From: Akkermansiaceae bacterium UBA2381
GTDB taxonomy: Bacteria > Verrucomicrobiota > Verrucomicrobiia > Verrucomicrobiales > DEV007
Assembly (NCBI GenBank): GCA_002344215.1
Contig: DDSV01000040.1
Coordinates: 1-6,923 of the forward strand
Direction: 5' to 3'
Length of the DNA: 6,923 nucleotides
Shown here: positions 6,350-6,923 of the stretch, piece by piece
How the letters are laid out: each line of letters begins with the position of its first letter
Numbering within the stretch: the stretch's first letter is position 1
The notes under the pieces: generated by a model
What the model was told of the DNA's origin: nothing
The model's database searches: none
Seen by the model: the letters and a program-made list of their open reading frames with translations, nothing else
Translations under genes and position numbers: made by a program

Positions 6350-6557
6350 AGATCCCACGAGTCCACCGTCTGCGACCCGGCCAACGACTCCGTCGCCCTC
6401 GCCGTGTCCATGAGCGAGTCCATTAAGCGACTCCGGCATTGGGCCAAGGGCCGGGCTCGGCATGCGTCGGCGAAGGAAACGCCCTCACGTCGAGGCCGCA
6501 AGCTCGAACTCGGCTGAACCCGCCGACCAACAACCAACCCACAAGGATACCAACACC
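6298..6557. promoter_or_regulatory. Divergent intergenic region, probable promoters for the operon and the right-hand gene
   Basis: 260 bp between the divergent starts at 6297 (minus) and 6558 (plus). Promoters for both directions must lie here or close by, since nothing else separates the two units. I could not pick a convincing -35/-10 pair for a housekeeping sigma factor or a recognisable ECF motif on either strand. The region holds the 10-bp palindrome at 6338-6347, and an AAGGA ribosome site at 6543-6547, about 10 nt before the plus-strand ATG. Open frames cross it on both strands (a minus-strand extension of the sigma factor and a 35-codon plus-strand ORF), neither clearly coding. Confidence 0.4.
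6410..6517 (+). CDS. Possible small basic protein (35 residues)
   Basis: An ATG-to-TGA frame beginning MSESIKRLRHWAKGRARH and ending KLELG, rich in Arg and Lys. It ends 40 bp before the next plus-strand gene and shares its strand. By hand count about 70% of its third codon positions are G or C, in line with coding sequence here but also with background. There is no ribosome site before the ATG. It overlaps the open upstream extension of the sigma-factor frame on the other strand. I recognise no family. It may be a leader peptide, a small regulator or a chance ORF; chance is the most likely. Confidence 0.2.
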   Translation: MSESIKRLRHWAKGRARHASAKETPSRRGRKLELG

Positions 6558-6923
6558 ATGATGATCGCAGACGACAGCGACGAGCCCCTGCATCCCGAGG
6601 GTATCCCCGAGCTCATTCCCGAGGATCATGCCGAGGCCATGCGGCGTTTCGAAGCAGTCCGCACTCTTGATTCCGCCGCATTGGCGGGCCTTGAGAAGCG
6701 GGATCTCCTTCTCGCCTGGGGGAGCTTTTGCTGGCTCGAAGCCGCCCTCCATCCTGACGACGCCGCAGTCTGGCCCGAAGAGGTTGCCGATGCGCTGCCA
6801 CTGGCCGCCGAGGCACTCCGCCGTTACGGGGCAGGAGAGATCGAAGACGGTGAATATTACCCCGCCAAAGCCGTCCGCCACCGCATCCTACACGAACGTG
6901 CCAAGGGTTCCCAACCTCTACCC
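6558..6923 (+). CDS. Hypothetical acidic protein, 3' end beyond the window
   Basis: 122 codons are open from the ATG at 6558 to the window edge, with no stop, so the gene is 3'-incomplete. An AAGGA at 6543-6547 lies about 10 nt before the first of two adjacent ATG codons, one of the clearer ribosome sites in the window. The protein is acidic at its N-terminus (ADDSDEPLHPEG) and then mostly helical in character, with Ala/Leu/Glu-rich segments and a Trp-containing stretch (LLLAWGSFCWLEAALHP). It has no signal peptide or membrane helix and is probably cytoplasmic. I recognise no domain. It is transcribed divergently from the sigma-kinase operon, so it may share regulation or be a target of that sigma factor, but only its position suggests this. 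Confidence 0.7.
   Translation, partial: MMIADDSDEPLHPEGIPELIPEDHAEAMRRFEAVRTLDSAALAGLEKRDLLLAWGSFCWLEAALHPDDAAVWPEEVADALPLAAEALRRYGAGEIEDGEYYPAKAVRHRILHERAKGSQPLP

Noticed and set aside
6298..6537. 80-codon N-terminal extension of the sigma factor
   Set aside because: The frame is open, but the residues are Arg/Ser-rich and unlike sigma factors; the downstream ATG fits the family start.
6423..6881. 152-codon minus-strand open frame at the right end
   Set aside because: It competes with the plus-strand gene at 6558, which has a ribosome site and a more natural protein composition, and it would overlap the sigma-factor promoter region.

Overview
The window most likely comes from a Verrucomicrobiota genome, with Planctomycetota as the main alternative. 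No single gene fixes the taxon. The inference rests on the combination of a Ser/Thr kinase with an N-terminal zinc ribbon and a C-terminal SHD1-like domain, an ECF sigma factor of the type linked to such kinases, two formylglycine-generating-enzyme-like (FGE/SUMF1-fold) proteins, few clear Shine-Dalgarno sequences, and moderately high GC.

Layout. A plus-strand gene (86-1426) encodes a secreted FGE-fold protein with an unrecognised C-terminal domain. A 242-bp convergent gap follows, holding a strong minus-strand intrinsic terminator (1576-1615). From there to 6297 every gene is on the minus strand. In transcription order these are an ECF sigma factor (5566-6297), a membrane Ser/Thr kinase (3622-5520), a membrane-anchored FGE-fold protein (2086-3588), and a short ORF resembling the C-terminal part of an outer-membrane beta-barrel (1669-2037), which ends just before the terminator. 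Gaps between these genes are 45, 33 and 48 bp, consistent with one operon. A divergent 260-bp region (6298-6557) leads to a plus-strand gene of unknown function that runs off the right edge (from 6558).

How the genes may work together. The kinase has a cytoplasmic catalytic domain with all key residues, one transmembrane helix and an extracytoplasmic region. The neighbouring FGE-fold protein has a cytoplasmic zinc ribbon, one transmembrane helix and an extracytoplasmic region ending in the FGE-like (C-type-lectin-fold) domain. The transmembrane helix plus the next ~140 residues align without a gap between the two proteins (kinase 380-536, FGE protein 75-231). They therefore share a duplicated membrane/sensor module. 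The simplest model, which is inference, is a paired receptor: the FGE-like domain senses or binds something outside the inner membrane, the shared module couples it to the kinase, and the kinase controls the ECF sigma factor encoded first in the operon. This would be a sigma-kinase-receptor system without an obvious anti-sigma factor.

No RNA genes, CRISPR arrays, transposases or reverse transcriptase were seen.
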